Shown here piece by piece: positions 10,649-23,388 of a DNA stretch of 64,000 bases (positions within the stretch are counted from its first letter, which is position 1; every line of letters begins with the position of its first letter). The notes under the pieces are model-generated. The model worked only from the letters and a program-made list of their open reading frames with translations, did no database searches and had not been told where the DNA came from. The translations under genes and the position numbers were made by a program. Source of the stretch: Nissolia schottii (taxonomy: Eukaryota > Streptophyta > Magnoliopsida > Fabales > Fabaceae); contig QANU01102670.1 of NCBI GenBank assembly GCA_003254905.1, positions 285,543 to 349,542 on the forward strand. The letters run 5' to 3'.

Positions 10649-11391
10649 TTTGATCCTCAACCTCACAACAAATCTACAAGTTCACGTTAACAATTTTACA
10701 ATTAGTGAAACAAGACAAAATCAATTCAAACGTAGACAACTCCAATTCCAAAATTAACTCCACATAGACAAAATCAACCTCGCACTTAAATAATGGAAGA
10801 AGACATAGTTTTGCAAAAATTAAATTATAAAAAAGGAAAGCACAAACATATCGGAAACTTAATGTTCGTAATTCCACACAATCTTTTCTAAACCGTTCTA
10901 AAACATAGGCCCTCCAATCTCCACAAACAATATATAATCATCGTTGACAGCACATCAATTCAAATAATGTCGGAAAGAAATGCTAAGAATTCCTTCCCCC
11001 AATCCAACCATACAACTCCAATCCTACAAATCTATCATAAGAAAATAAGTCTCTATCCTAGTACCAATAAAGTTATTGCAGATATACCTAATTATTGCGA
11101 ATGTCCTTGGCTTGACAAGTTGCTTGTTCAAATCTCCTTTGATCCTCAACCTCACAACAAATCTACAAGTTCACGTCAACAATTTTCCAATTAGCAAAAC
11201 AAGACAAAATCAACTCAAACGTAGACAATCTCCAATTCCGAAATTAGCTCCACATAGACAATAGACAATCTCCAATTCCGAAATTAACTCCACATAGACA
11301 AAAACAACTCAAACATAGACAATCTTCAATTCTGAAATTAACTCCACATAGACAAAATCAATCTCGCACTTAAACAATGGAAGAAGATTAA
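10649..11391. repeat. Dispersed direct repeats inside the CACTA element
   Basis: A unit of about 150 bases beginning TTTGATCCTCAACCTCACAA occurs at 10649-10800 and again from 11138. In the second copy a sub-unit around AATTAACTCCACATAGACAA is present three times (11226-11390), so internal amplification happened after the first duplication. Confidence 0.75.
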
Positions 11392-12120
11392 AAAGAGTTT
11401 GCATGCATCAATGGTGCAGTGGATTAAAAGAAAAGGAACATAAAGTGGCAAACAAAGGACGAAACAAATTGAACCAACAATGTAGGAGAAGGTCGACCTC
11501 TAGCGGTGGAGTGGAGGCGGTGGAGTGTCGGTGCTTGAAGCAGAGTGGTGAAAGGCGTTCAGACCATTGGTAATGGGGAGGAGAGAGTGGGAAGTATGAG
11601 AGAATGGAGAGGAAGAAGAAGTATGAGAATGGGGAGAAGAGAAAGGAAATTCTCTTAAGTGTTTGGGTCTGACCATTACCATTGGAATTATCCGACTGTA
11701 CACTTGTATACCGATGGTAACAACTACAGATCAAAACGGGTCATTTTATTAAAACACTTACCCTCGGAAACCAAGATAAACCGACGGTAAACAAATAAAT
11801 GTGGCGCCAACACACGGAGCCAAATTATTTTGGTTACCGTTGACTTAGACCATCCGATGGTAATTTTGCAAAACGAAAATGATTCGTTTTGGTTCTGCAA
11901 AATTCCCGTCGGTTAGTTGATATGTTTCGACGGTAATACCCTTAACCCTATACCCTACACCATGCATCAGTGATGATTTGAATTTCCAAGGCATTACCGT
12001 CGGAACTTATCGACGGTAATGCGTGATAGGGCAAACGGTATTTACTGTCTGTTTTATCCGACGGTAATATTGGCTTAGGGTTTAAGGTATTTTCCGTCTG
12101 CAGAATCTGATGGTAATGTC

Positions 12121-12515
12121 AAATTAATTTTTGCCTGCCCTGGCAACACTTTAATTGAGCGATTAATAAAGACAAAGTCCAAGATAGTGGTAGTCAACTT
12201 GGGAAAATAATAACGTGACGACCCCCCAACCTGATTACCACCACCTTGGACTTTGTCTTTATCACTCTCCCAATTAACGTGATGCCAGCCTGCTCGGCAA
12301 AAATTAAATGAATAATACATTGAGCGATTAACGAAAACAAAGTCCAAGATGGTGGTAGTTAGCTTGGTGGTAGTCAACTTGAGACCTACCATCTATTGGG
12401 CCAACTCAAACATTATTCCCCCAATTGCATGATTACCACTATCTTGGACTTTGTTTCCATTCGATGGCTCAGTTTACGTAACGCCAGACTGCTCAGTAAC
12501 AAATTAAATTAATAA
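12121..12515. repeat. Two tandem hairpin (MITE-like) units inside the CACTA element
   Basis: Arm GACAAAGTCCAAGATAGTGG (12170 on) is the near reverse complement of CCACCTTGGACTTTGTCTTT (12241 on). A second, diverged pair follows: ACAAAGTCCAAGATGGTGGT (12338 on) and the ATCTTGGACTTTGTTTCC segment near 12441. Each unit is about 190-200 bp. Whether this is a nested foldback element or an internal feature of the transposon family is not resolved. Confidence 0.65.
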
Positions 12516-12966
12516 CACAGCCTTAATCGACAAAAGCCTCTTACGACGGAGAAGTATGGGGAGGATGGGGGAGGATGGATGAGAGAATATGGTGCAGTCT
12601 TAGGAGGGTGGGGGATGAGATTTTATAGTCATCGGTGAAAACCATTAATGGATATGTTGAATGTTCTGGAAAACGTGCAATAAATATTTCCAAGACATTT
12701 ACCGTCGATTTGAGCCGGCAGTACTAAAAATTTATGGCGGTTTGTTGGAAATTGGTGCGCTTTTTTCCAATGCATTATCGTCGGTTGCGAGAGACGGTAA
12801 TGTGGTTTACCGTTGGTAAATCTAGCCGGCGGTAATCGGCTCATAAATTCTCAGTTCTCCTTCATTGACCCGGTTGCTGTCGAATTTGTAGATTTTGCCG
12901 ACGGTATTACCATCGGTATATGACCGAGGTAATATGCAGACGGTAATAGTCTGTTTTCTTGTAGTG

Positions 12967-13335
12967 TAATAGGAAACTGCACTTCTAGCAAAAATAATGA
13001 AGTTCCTCAAATGCTTATAGTCTTTGGAGAGAGCCACCAACTTCCTACTTAGCTCGCTCAGAGAAGATTGACGTTGTTCAAAAATCCCTTCATTTTTAGT
13101 TTGTCAGATGGAACTACAATTAGTCATAAAGAGAAGAGATCAATCCTTCTCATTGAAACATCAAGTTCTTTTTGACACATTATCTTTCAGTCAGTTCTTA
13201 AAATCACCTTGAAAAAGAAAACATAAAATGAACTATGTACAATGCTCTTCTATGTCTCTGCCGCAATACTACAATCACAAAATACATGGACTTGGAGCAT
13301 TGATTTCTCTACTAACTCATAAGTGTGGTCAAACT
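12967..13335 (-). mobile_element. LINE remnant, upstream part (antisense)
   Basis: This is the continuation of the sequence at 8891-9446 on the other side of the CACTA insertion. The minus-strand translation of about 13310-13240 gives a degenerate C-x6-C-G...E-E-H-C pattern, loosely resembling the zinc-binding region that precedes the RNase H domain of plant L1 elements. Stops are frequent. The pairing with the RNase H part is inference from order and orientation. Confidence 0.35.
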
Positions 13336-15100
13336 AATTTTAGCCTGGGTAAGCCAACCTTATTGTAATTGCTAGCCCATACAATATTTATAAATATTAG
13401 AGTGAATCAAAAAGGTAAAACACTTTGTACAATATATGTATAAATCACTCGATAATATATTTCAATAAATAAATTAACTACACATTTTATTAGCAGGTTG
13501 ATTCAATCCATCTCAGACTAACTCAGGTCATATTGATATTTTGATAAGGTTTTTTTTTATTTTTTATATACACCTTTGATAAGGTTATTTAATTTGACCG
13601 TTCAAACTTAAGCTTAGAGAAACTTGGCATGTAAAAATGACATGAGGGCGTTTGATGTTCTTGTTGGTCGGTCCTCGGAAACACGGGTTCAACTCAGGTG
13701 CTGCTTGAAGATCAAACCCCTTAAGATGAAGCCAGCCTCCATTCCATTTGTACACTCTCCGACCACAAAAAATATTTTATTGTTAAATTTTTTTTTACCA
13801 AAACTTTTGTAAGATGTGGCATAATTTTTAATTATTAAATTAATGAGTGAATTTACTTCTATTTACTTGTTCAATACTCATATTATTAAAATCTTGACAA
13901 TATTTTTTCATAATAATTTTGGTTAAGTAGCATTACTACTCTCACTACAAATGAAGTTATCGTCATCCTTACTTACGAAAAGAGAAATATGACCATTTTA
14001 AAATAAAAAATTTTGCTAACAAGTATCATAAAAACACTTATTAATAAATCTAAAGTAATAAGATTTTATTTAATTTTTTAAAGTATTTAGTGCATTAAAA
14101 ACAAGAAAATTTTACTTTTTAAATTCATTTTTACGGTAGAATAATAATTATAGGAATAGTAATAATATATTTCAATTATAAGTAATGATATATTTAAGAA
14201 GAGTTTAGTTGTTATACCCAGAAAGAAAGTGTAATTTTTTTATACTATTATATAATTAAATATTATCACATAAATAAAAATAATTAACTATTTTATTCAT
14301 TACTTAAAAAGTCATATATATAAAATGATTTAATTAAATAATCAACACATTTATACTATTAATGTATAAAAATTAAACTTATTAAAATTCATATTATTTT
14401 TATCTTTTATTTAGAATTTAAAACATTTTTACACTTTTATTCAATTATGTATTATTATTTTTGGTACATAAAATTACATATTATTATATATTATATGGTT
14501 CATGCCAAGACATCAGGAGTGATAAGAAAGTCAACTACAATCATCTGAAAACGTATAAATATATAATTAAATGTTAATGGATTTTGGGGTGGCAATTTAA
14601 GATCTGCTTATTCCTATTTCTGTTTTTCAGTTTTTTTAATAAAGATTTTATAAAAGAATTTAGTAAAAATAAAATATAAAGGTACAAAATATTGATTATT
14701 TCACAAAATCTTAAAAAATAAAAAATAGGGTGAAAACATCAAATAAAAAAGAAACCAAAGAACCCTAATCTTGTTTTAATCTTAATTATTTAAAGCAAAA
14801 TCTTTTTCAAAGGAAAAGAAAAGTGGAAAACGCAATAACAAAAGGAAAGGAAGAGAAAGGTATGGTGGCATATAGAGACAGACATAGGAGAAGGGTCGGT
14901 TGTTGCGTTTGTTTGATTGCCAAGGAAGGGAAGCATCTTTTAGCGAAGAGAAACACGAAACAGAAAAAAAGATCAATGATCAAGTTAATGGGTCCTGCTC
15001 TGTTGCTGAGTCTATGTGCTGTTGTTGTTCGTTGTTGAAATGGGTGCTGCAGCAATCACCAACCACTCCCGTCATCCTTTTCCCCCCTCTTACTTTCTTC
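13336..15100. other. AT-rich intergenic DNA upstream of ARP3
   Basis: The AT content is very high between 13800 and 14700. From about 14800 the sequence becomes mixed and probably holds promoter and leader of ARP3. Short open frames here have no recognisable domain. Confidence 0.4.
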
Positions 15101-15285
15101 ACTTGGGATCAAAGTCTGCGTCGCCATCATCTGTAACTTCTTCTTCTTCTCCCTTATTGCGCTCTTCACGACCATGATCCTCTCCCTCGCGCGCACTCTC
15201 GGATCTCGCTCGCAGATCCACCTCACCCGCCGCCTTCAACCTTCTTCATCGTCGTCACCACTTCTTCCTTTTTGCTCTTTTTCTC

Positions 15286-18200
15286 ATGGACCCCGCTGCC
15301 TCTCGTCCTGCTGTAGTTATTGACAATGGCTCCGGGTACCCTTTTCCTCCTTCTCCATCGCACACTTTATCTTCTACGCATCGGGGTCTTTTTTTTTTTT
15401 TTTTCTATCAATCGAGGGGCACCAAGTGTTTGTTAAAATGCCCCAATATGGCTTTTCTTAAATTTGGGACGGAATTGTTATCATTACTAATATTGATTGA
15501 CCTGGATTTGGTTGACGTGAATTTCCAAAAAAATGGTGTTTGTGTTGCAGGTATACGAAGATGGGTTTTGCTGGTAACGTTGAGCCATGCTTTATTGTTC
15601 CGACAGTGGTTGCAGTTAATGAGTCGTTCCTGAATCAATCGAGGGGCTCTTCCAAGGCCAATTGGATCGCCCAGCACAATGCCGGAGTCATGGCGGATCT
15701 TGATTTCTTCATTGGGGATGAGGCACTTTCTAAGTCTCGATCCAGCAGCACCTACAGTCTCAGCTACCCGATTCAGCATGGTCAGGTTGAAAATTGGGAC
15801 GCCATGGAGAGATTCTGGCAGCAGTGCATATTTAACTACTTGAGGTGTGATCCGGAGGATCACTATTTTCTCTTGACTGAGAGTCCGTTGACTGCGCCGG
15901 AGAGTCGCGAGTATACTGGTGAAATCATGTTTGAGACTTTTAATGTACCGGGACTTTACATTGGCGTGAATTCAGTGCTAGCTCTTGCAGCTGGCTACAC
16001 AACATCTAAGGTTGGTAGTTATGACTCACGAATAAAGGCTGTGTATGTTGATAAAGTTGGAGTTGGATGATTAATCTTGAAGGCTTTACTTATTTAAACT
16101 TCTGCACCAGCACAACTTTGCTAGCTATCTAAAACAAAACATAGGATAGGATGTTATACTGATGTCTTCACTTGAAATGGTAACCAACTAATAAGGTTGG
16201 GTACAGGCTGAAGTGATGGTTTTGTCATATTGCAAGCACATAGGATAATTTATAAGCTCTCTGCCTTATGTTGAGTATAAAATGTTAAGTTCAGTCTGCA
16301 TAATTACACTTGATAACAGTATCATCATAGCTATCAAGTGTTTTTGTTATATCTATATCCTATTTTGATAACATTTTTCTTCTAAGCTGATATAGAGTTG
16401 TTCTCAGTGTGAGATGACAGGAGTTGTAGTGGATATTGGAGATGGGGCTACTCATGTTGTACCTGTTGCAGATGGCTATGTTATTGGGAGTAGCATCAAA
16501 TCGATTCCTATTGCTGGAAAGGATGTTACTCTTTTTGTCCAGCAGCTTATGCGGGTAGGTAATCCTTGTGGTATAGAGTCTGGCATTTGTTGTGCTCCTA
16601 TATGATCGCAAATAATCAAACATGAATATCCGTAAATTGTTGTAAACCTCTTCTTCCTTCTATTGAACGCTCACAAATTGTAATTTGGACTAGCTATTTA
16701 GTATGAATTATTCATGTACTTTGCTAATTGTTTGTATTTCCTGAGATTGTTGAAATCATATCAAATTTGTCAGTCAGCATTTTGCTAATCCAGATTCATG
16801 AACTTTCTCATGTTGACATTACTTCATGTAGGAAAGAGGAGAGAATGTACCCCCGGAAGACTCTTTTGAAGTGGCTCGGAAAGTGAAGGAAATGTATTGC
16901 TACACCTGCTCGGACATTGTTAAGGTTGTCCTGACTTCTGAGTTTGATACTGATTGCTTTGATTAGTCATTTGAGGAGTTTGCGGCGTGCCAGTGCCAAT
17001 AGTTTTGTTGCCTTTCATTGCTATATACTCAGCATTATTGTCAAAACTATTTCATTACATTAGTTTGCTTTCCTTTGTGTTGATTATTGGATGTAAAGAT
17101 ATCATTTGGACTTATTAGTTTTCCTTTCTGATAATACTTAATTTTTACCCTCAAATATGTAGGAATTTAATAAACATGATAAAGAACCATCCAAGTATAT
17201 CAAGCAATGGAGAGGTATTAAACCGAAGACGGGGGCACCATATTCGTGTGATATAGGCTATGAACGATTTCTTGGCCCTGAGGTTTGTTTGTGACTTCTT
17301 TACATATTTTCTGATATGTACCCTTTTTTTGCATGATTTTTCCATTATGACTAGCTGAACCTATCTCTTGAACTAATGAAATAATTTACACATCTCCCTG
17401 ATTAGTTCTAGTCATGATACCTACCTCAATTAGAGGGAGTATGTGTAGAATGATAACAAGTGATATTGTGCATTTGCCTTTGCCTTGTTACCTTCACATT
17501 ACATGGGAGTGTGTTCCTTTCTTTTTCTGGTTTTTTTTTTTTTTGGGGTGGGGGGTGTTTATGGTTGAGGTCCAAGAACTGTGTCAGGAGCCTGAAGGGA
17601 GATTAAATATAAACTGATCAAGTAGTCTGTATTTCTGCAGGTTTTCTTTAATCCTGAGATGTATAGCAGCGACTTTACCACTTCTTTGCCTGTTGTAATA
17701 GACAAGTGCATTCAGTCTGCACCAATTGACACAAGAAGGGCATTATACAAGGTGAAATACTTACACCTGTTTTAACATGATATTTTAGCATTAAGTTATG
17801 GTGAATAGTCAATTTTTACCTTTAAATTAGGGAACATGCTCAAATTTAAGCATGGGGCATGCTCTGCTGTTGGCCCAGATGTAAACATTTCATTGTCAAG
17901 TCACAAGTGTTATATCAGCTAACTTGCCCCTCCCTGATATTTAATTTCAAATTTTATAACTTTAAGCCCTCTAGTTTACATAATCTTTATGCTTATATAA
18001 GAAAAATATTTATGTTTACTACTTGCTCATTTATTCTTTTGAATTTCAGAATATAGTGTTGTCTGGAGGATCAACCATGTTCAAGGATTTTCACAGGAGG
18101 TTGCAACGTGATCTAAAGAAAATTGTGGATGCTCGTGTCCTAGCCTCTGAAGCGCGTCTAAATGGGGAGATAAAAGTAAGAGTTAACACTTTCAACCTTC

Positions 18201-18926
18201 ATTTAAATCCATTTTTCTGTCTTTCCCTTGCACAAGCTTGCATGGACAACGTGGCCATGTTATGTAACTTATGAAAAGCCTAACCTCTACCTATTATTGC
18301 TTTGGTCTGGCATTTACTTTTTTTAATTTTGTTTGTTTGGTGCCCAGTCACAACCAGTGGAGGTCAATGTACTCAGCCATCCTATCCAGAGATTTGCAGT
18401 TTGGTTTGGAGGTTCAGTGCTTGCATCAACCCCTGAATTTTTTGCGGTATGAACACTCTGCCTTTGTTTTGGTAAAGTTTTGATGTATAGTTCTTGCATC
18501 TCCTTATCATTACTTCTATATGTTAGTGACCGTGTTTCCATTCAGTCTTTGTTGTCTTGTTGAATGACAGTCTTCTTATCACTTGTGAGAACTGAGAACC
18601 ATGTATAAATTGAAACAGTAATCCCTTTTGACTGTGACCACTTTTGATCTGAGACTGTTGGATAGATATGTAGGTTTGGGTTATACTTTTTTTTGGCCAA
18701 TAGATCTCGGATATTACTGTCCATGAGAAAGCTCTGGAGAAGGCATTGCATGACATTGTCACTTATGTAGTTATGCTTCTTGCCTGGCATTGATAATCTG
18801 AGTTGATTTTATATGCTTGGCCGTGTGGTTAAATGAATTTATGATTGCATAGATGGTAACAAATATGTGTGTGTGTGTGTGNNNNNNNNNNNNNNNNNNN
18901 NNNNNNNNNNNNNNNNNNNNNNNNNN

Positions 18927-18960
<34 letters not shown>

Positions 18961-19300
18961 GGGGTATTGGCAGCTAGATTTGGAAATATGAAACTGGACT
19001 GTTGCAATAATAAGACAGCAAATGTTTTTGTTTGCCACCCTTGTTGACTGCATTGTGATAATGCATTCTCATTGAGCCAAGAGTCCATAATTTTTGAATG
19101 ATGCCTCCCAATGATATCTGTCCTCTGTTCGATTCAGAGCTAGCTTATGCAATCTTTGATTCTTTCTGCAAGTGTTGTTTGGTGACTCTTGTTTTCAAAA
19201 TTCCTGACACGATGTGCAGGCTTGTCATACGAAGGCAGAATATGAGGAGTACGGAGCAAGCATTTGTAGGACAAACCCTGTTTTCAAAGGGATGTATTGA
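15286..19300 (+). CDS. ARP3: Actin-related protein 3 (ARP2/3 complex subunit)
   Basis: Nine exons: 15286-15335, 15551-16010, 16408-16554, 16832-16924, 17163-17282, 17641-17751, 18050-18175, 18348-18446 and 19220-19300. All have GT-AG borders and stay in frame, giving 428 residues, the usual ARP3 length. The start reads [20 protein letters not shown], carrying the actin-fold phosphate-1 loop. Later blocks include [25 protein letters not shown] (phosphate-2), [14 protein letters not shown] (adenosine site) and WFGGS near the C-terminus. ARP3 pairs with ARP2 in the seven-subunit complex that nucleates branched actin filaments; in plants it shapes trichomes and pavement cells. Intron 8 contains an N gap and a poly-G run, outside coding sequence. 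ARP3 is preferred over actin or other ARPs because of the [14 protein letters not shown] segment and the overall length. Confidence 0.95.
18882..18959. other. Assembly gap (45 N) followed by 33 G
   Basis: A TG repeat runs into 45 N (18882-18926), then an unbroken G run (18927-18959). It lies in ARP3 intron 8. The G run next to the gap probably reflects a sequencing failure at a simple repeat. Confidence 0.85.
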
Positions 19301-21439
19301 AGCAAAGACAAACTAGCTGATCATGCAGATGGAGTTTTCTTGATTAAAAAGTTGAATGAATGCTGATTCAGTTCCTGGTCTTTCTTCCCACCTCTGTTCA
19401 GGGCGGTAGAAGTTGGTGTAGAATATGTATATTGAGAAAGTGTTTCCAGTTTTTATTCTTGCGGTTCTCTCTTAGGCAGAGAGTTTCATATGTTTAATAT
19501 GGTTGCCAGCGGGTCCAGATGGTGCTTAATGATTAGATAGAAATCAATCTTCAGCAAAATGTTTGCTGGGCTGAATTGTAATTTTTTGTGTTCAGCTTAG
19601 AGTTTGATGAAGATCTGCATTTTTTCATTTGTTGTTGGGACTGATTCCATTGAGTACTTTTTCTAGTTAGGACGCTCAATTCATTGGGATTGAATTGTAA
19701 TACTAATAAGCGCTATTGCATATTAGAATTGTGTTTATGAGAATCAGATTCTAATTTTTGCATTTTTGCATCATAGGTTGAAACAATTTTCTTTTTCACG
19801 TCACCTTATTCGTGATCTCTGTCTGGTGATTTAAAAACTCAACATTTTTCAATACCCAAATAAAGTAATCACCATTAACTGCTTATGTTGCCAATTGAAT
19901 CAACTTTTCATGCCGTTTTCTCGGCGAGTGTAAAGGATTCCACTTAAATTCAATCAGCAATTATTCAGAACAAAATTTCTCGATATGGTCAGTGACATCA
20001 CACCTAAGATGAAGGTTAGACATAAACTTTTCGTTAAATATTAAGGATTTAAAAGGGTGATTTAATAGAGTATGACATTACTCTTTATCGTCACAAATAC
20101 TATTATTGATTTTAAACTATTATACATTACTTTAATATTACATTTTTCTTGTGTATCTTGTAAGTTTCATATATATTACCCATATATATATCATGATAAA
20201 TTAATAAATATTAATAACTCATTGACATGATACCTGTAAAAAAAAATCGAGTATCCTAATATCTCCTTTAGTTAAATAGTTATCAAAATTTTGTAAGCTT
20301 CTAATATATGGTGATCTCAGGGCAATATTAAATAGTTACCAGTGTTATTTTAGGCGACAGAGGAAAAACAGCTCGTCCCAACTGTTTTTTTGGCGTGGCA
20401 AAAGGTGTATTTTTAGATGATATGATTGATGTTCTTAAAAGAAAGGGCAAATTTGTTTTTGGAAGTCTATTTTTTGATTGATGAAACGGAACAAAATTTA
20501 TAGGAATGAAATTTATTTTCTTTCTTGTTAAAATGATTAATAACAGAATGAAACTTTCTTAATTTTGCTTTTTTAAAAAATATACTCGTTTGTTATATAA
20601 TGATCAAAAGATATAAAGACATTATTTTTGCAATTTTAAGATGAAACATTTCATGTTACTAACCCTTCCAAAAAAGTTGGACTTCCTGGTTAGACAAATT
20701 AACATTTCCTCAATGATATGATCTTCATCCTTGATTTTCTTTATTCATTGTTCTTTCTTTCGAGAATGATTAATAACTTACCTGCTTTGTGAATCATAAA
20801 TTGATTTTCTCTCCGGGGACAAACGTATAATTCTTTAAACTTACGTATTAAGATACTTACCACTTATCCAAACAATTTTTTAGTTTTAAAAGTAGAATAT
20901 TATAAAATAATGAAATAAAAATTCATATAATTTAGAATTTAGATGTTATAATTTCTATTTCATATTACTTGGCCCCCAACTTCAAGAAGATTTCTTTTGT
21001 TATTCACATAAGGAAATTTCATTACTTTCCCTCATTTTAAAAGTAATCAACCGCATACATATTATACTGAGAATGAATCAGTTTCTTCAGGAAATAAACA
21101 AAAGAACGACTCGTAAAAAAGAGAGTCAATTAGTTTTGTTTGGGAAACATTAGGTGACCTGACGATTGGCATTATATATAAAAAAATATATATTATTTAT
21201 ACTCATAGTATATAAGACATCATGTCAATTTACTTTCTTTTAATAAAATCAAAATCGACGACATTGTCTCATAAACAATGAATATAAATAATATATCTAT
21301 GCCGCACAGTCCACACAAATAAAAGGGAAACGTAATCAACAACATAAAATGCATGCATACGCTGCATGGCTGAAAAAAAAGGGGACTCTCTCTTAGCATG
21401 AAACAAACAATTAATCATCTACCCATTAACGATGGATGA
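19301..21439. other. ARP3 3' region and AT-rich intergenic DNA
   Basis: About 19301-19750 is probably the ARP3 3' untranslated region, with several AATAA-like words. Beyond that the DNA is AT-rich with no coding signal. Confidence 0.45.
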
Positions 21440-21793
21440 TCAGAAGTAGAAGAAGAAGCCGGCGAGGGCGGCTCCGGCGACGGCGGAGGCACAGTGGAAG
21501 GAAGAAAAGGAGGCGGCGGCACCACTGCCAGAATCACCGCCGCTGGATGCACCGTCGAAAGCGCCGGGAGGGACGGGCCCGCCGATTGGCGCGGCGACGA
21601 CGCTGCTGGGAACAAGGGCGGGTCCGTCTTTGTCGGCGGCGGTTCCAATCACGCTGTGATCAAACTCACCATCTTCGTAATCGTAGTCGCCTTCGTCGGA
21701 AGAAGGGGCCGGTGCCTGCGTGGCACGTGCCACGCCCATGACGGCGAACATGGCCAGCATGGCAAGAATCACAACGTGGCTTACACGTGCCAT
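21440..21793 (-). CDS. Small AGP/BCP1-like secreted protein with GPI-type C-terminus
   Basis: A single exon of 117 residues. Residues 1-25 form a signal peptide (MARVSHVVILAMLAMF... ending near VARA). A short AP-rich stretch (TQAPAPSSDEG) follows, as in arabinogalactan peptides, then an acidic Asp/Glu/Tyr segment, a Ser/Gly/Ala-rich region (about 80-95) and a hydrophobic tail (AVAGAALAGFFFYF) typical of a GPI-anchor signal. The product is expected at the plasma membrane or cell wall; anther-specific BCP1-like proteins share this plan. The gene is GC-rich against AT-rich flanks. Function is inferred from composition only, so the AGP assignment is moderate. Confidence 0.75.
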   Translation of the reverse strand: MARVSHVVILAMLAMFAVMGVARATQAPAPSSDEGDYDYEDGEFDHSVIGTAADKDGPALVPSSVVAAPIGGPVPPGAFDGASSGGDSGSGAAASFSSFHCASAVAGAALAGFFFYF

Positions 21794-21906
21794 GTCTAAA
21801 ATTGTTTGTCTCTTCTTGTTGTCGTAGTTTTTGTAAAACAGAACACGAAGCAGAGATCAAAGCTCTGCTGCAAGGAATGGGTGCAAAAAGGTGTTGGGGG
21901 AAAGCC

Positions 21907-21918
21907 TCAATATATATA
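21907..21918 (-). promoter_or_regulatory. TATA box of the AGP-like gene
   Basis: A TATATATA core (minus strand CCTATATATATTG) lies about 115 bases upstream of the ATG at 21793. Confidence 0.5.
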
Positions 21919-22756
21919 GGAGCTAGAGAGGGTATAGATTGCGAAGTGTGAGGAAAGCCATTGGTGTGTATGTGATGTAACCTTTGTTACAATTCGGCTT
22001 CTGGCTATTTGCAGTTATGTATATTTTTGTTATATGGCTACAATGGGAACAAGCTAGATTCTAGAAACCTTATTTGGTTATTATAAAGTAATTTCTAGTT
22101 TGTTATTTTTGGCATCTTTTTTATTATTATTATTATTATTTCTTAAGAAATTAGCGTACGGATGGAAAGAATTCATTGGTTTCTTTAATTAGACGAATAG
22201 AAAGAAGTTGTGATTGGGGGATTATTTGTTGTTTATAGTATGTATTTATCATATGTTGGTTAGAATGATCGTTGTATAGCCTATTCATATCAAACAATGG
22301 ATAGAACGTGTAATCATTTTATACCCGACACCATACTAACTCACATTCATTCCATTTAAAATTTTATCAAAGAGTAAATAAAATATGAGTTAACAAAAAA
22401 AATTATTTTATCATTTTACAAAGAAAAAAGAATTATGCTTTACATTTAATGTATATCATTAATCATTCTTTTCTCTTCACTACTTTGTCTCTTTTCAAGA
22501 ATAATTATTAGTATACATTAAATATAAAACATAGTTCTTTTTTTCTGTGTAAAGGATAACAAAATTTTTCATAAGTTGACATAATATCCCATATAAAATG
22601 AGTTGAGTTCAAATAACCGAACTTTTATTTTATTAGACGAATTCATTCCTCATTCTTCCTAAGATTAATCCATTTGGCCTACAGCCGGCCAAGATTAATC
22701 CATTTGTGGTTTACGATGAAATGGAATGGAGCCCAAAAGAATTTAGTGAGCTTTCA

Positions 22757-22873
22757 TTGTTTGGATTGATAGTTTAATAAGGAGTGGAATAATTACTTTA
22801 TTTCCCTTAGGCTCCATTCCACCATTTTCATTCATTTCCCTTCCACTTCATTACTCATCATTAATCCAAACAT
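22757..22873. mobile_element. MITE-like inverted repeat
   Basis: TGTTTGGATTGATAG near 22759 pairs imperfectly with ATTAATCCAAACATA near 22861 as inverted arms, and the inner parts (AGGAGTGGAAT and TTCCACTTCATTACT) also pair. The size of about 115 bp fits a small MITE. Superfamily and target duplication are not clear. Confidence 0.4.
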
Positions 22874-23388
22874 AACCTGACCTAGGTCAGGTTAGTACTG
22901 TTATCTGTACCCTTCGTTTATCAGATTGATAAATAATCATTAAAAGGCTAAGAGACCCGAATCTTAATGAAAGGTGCATCCACACAAAACGTTGCATATG
23001 ATTATGAAGGTTAGAAGTGTTAGACATTCATCATGATGAATGCCTACCACAGCTTAAGAATACTAAACTTGACCAACTTCTCTAAGCAAGTAATTTGTGA
23101 AAACCAATTCAAGATTAAAGACAACTAAGTTTTAAATGAACCCTTAACCAATGTATCAAACTATCAACATCTAGTTGAATCCTAAGATTTGATATCAACA
23201 AAACCAAAAGAGAGTAGCCGGGCCCTTGTTAGCTGTTGACCTAAGTTGGACCTTCACGATGCATTCTTTGATTCTATTTACAGAATAAACAAAGGGAACT
23301 TATAACACTTAATGCTATGCATGGTGGTGACCCTTAATTAGAGGATAGCATGGTGCAAAAGAAATGGGGAGGGCTGGCACACACAGAG
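22874..23388. other. Intergenic DNA between AGP-like and RCC1 genes
   Basis: No coding signal is seen. The part from about 23200 probably includes the 3' untranslated region of the RCC1 gene. Confidence 0.4.

Larger units (their letters stand above)
9447..12966. mobile_element. Non-autonomous CACTA (En/Spm-type) transposon, 3,520 bp
   Basis: The left end CACTATAAGAAAACAGACTA (9447 onward) and the reverse complement of the right end, which starts CACTACAAGAAAACAGACTA, agree over about 25 bases with one mismatch. The element is flanked by the 3-bp duplication TAA (9444-9446 and 12967-12969), as this superfamily makes. More than a dozen copies of a TTACCGTCGG-like motif occur in both orientations near the two ends (about 9470-9780 and 11760-12950), as expected of subterminal transposase-binding repeats. 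I find no TNP1- or TNP2-like transposase, so movement would depend on a helper. Internal parts are a hexanucleotide minisatellite, dispersed direct repeats and two hairpin units. Confidence 0.88.
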
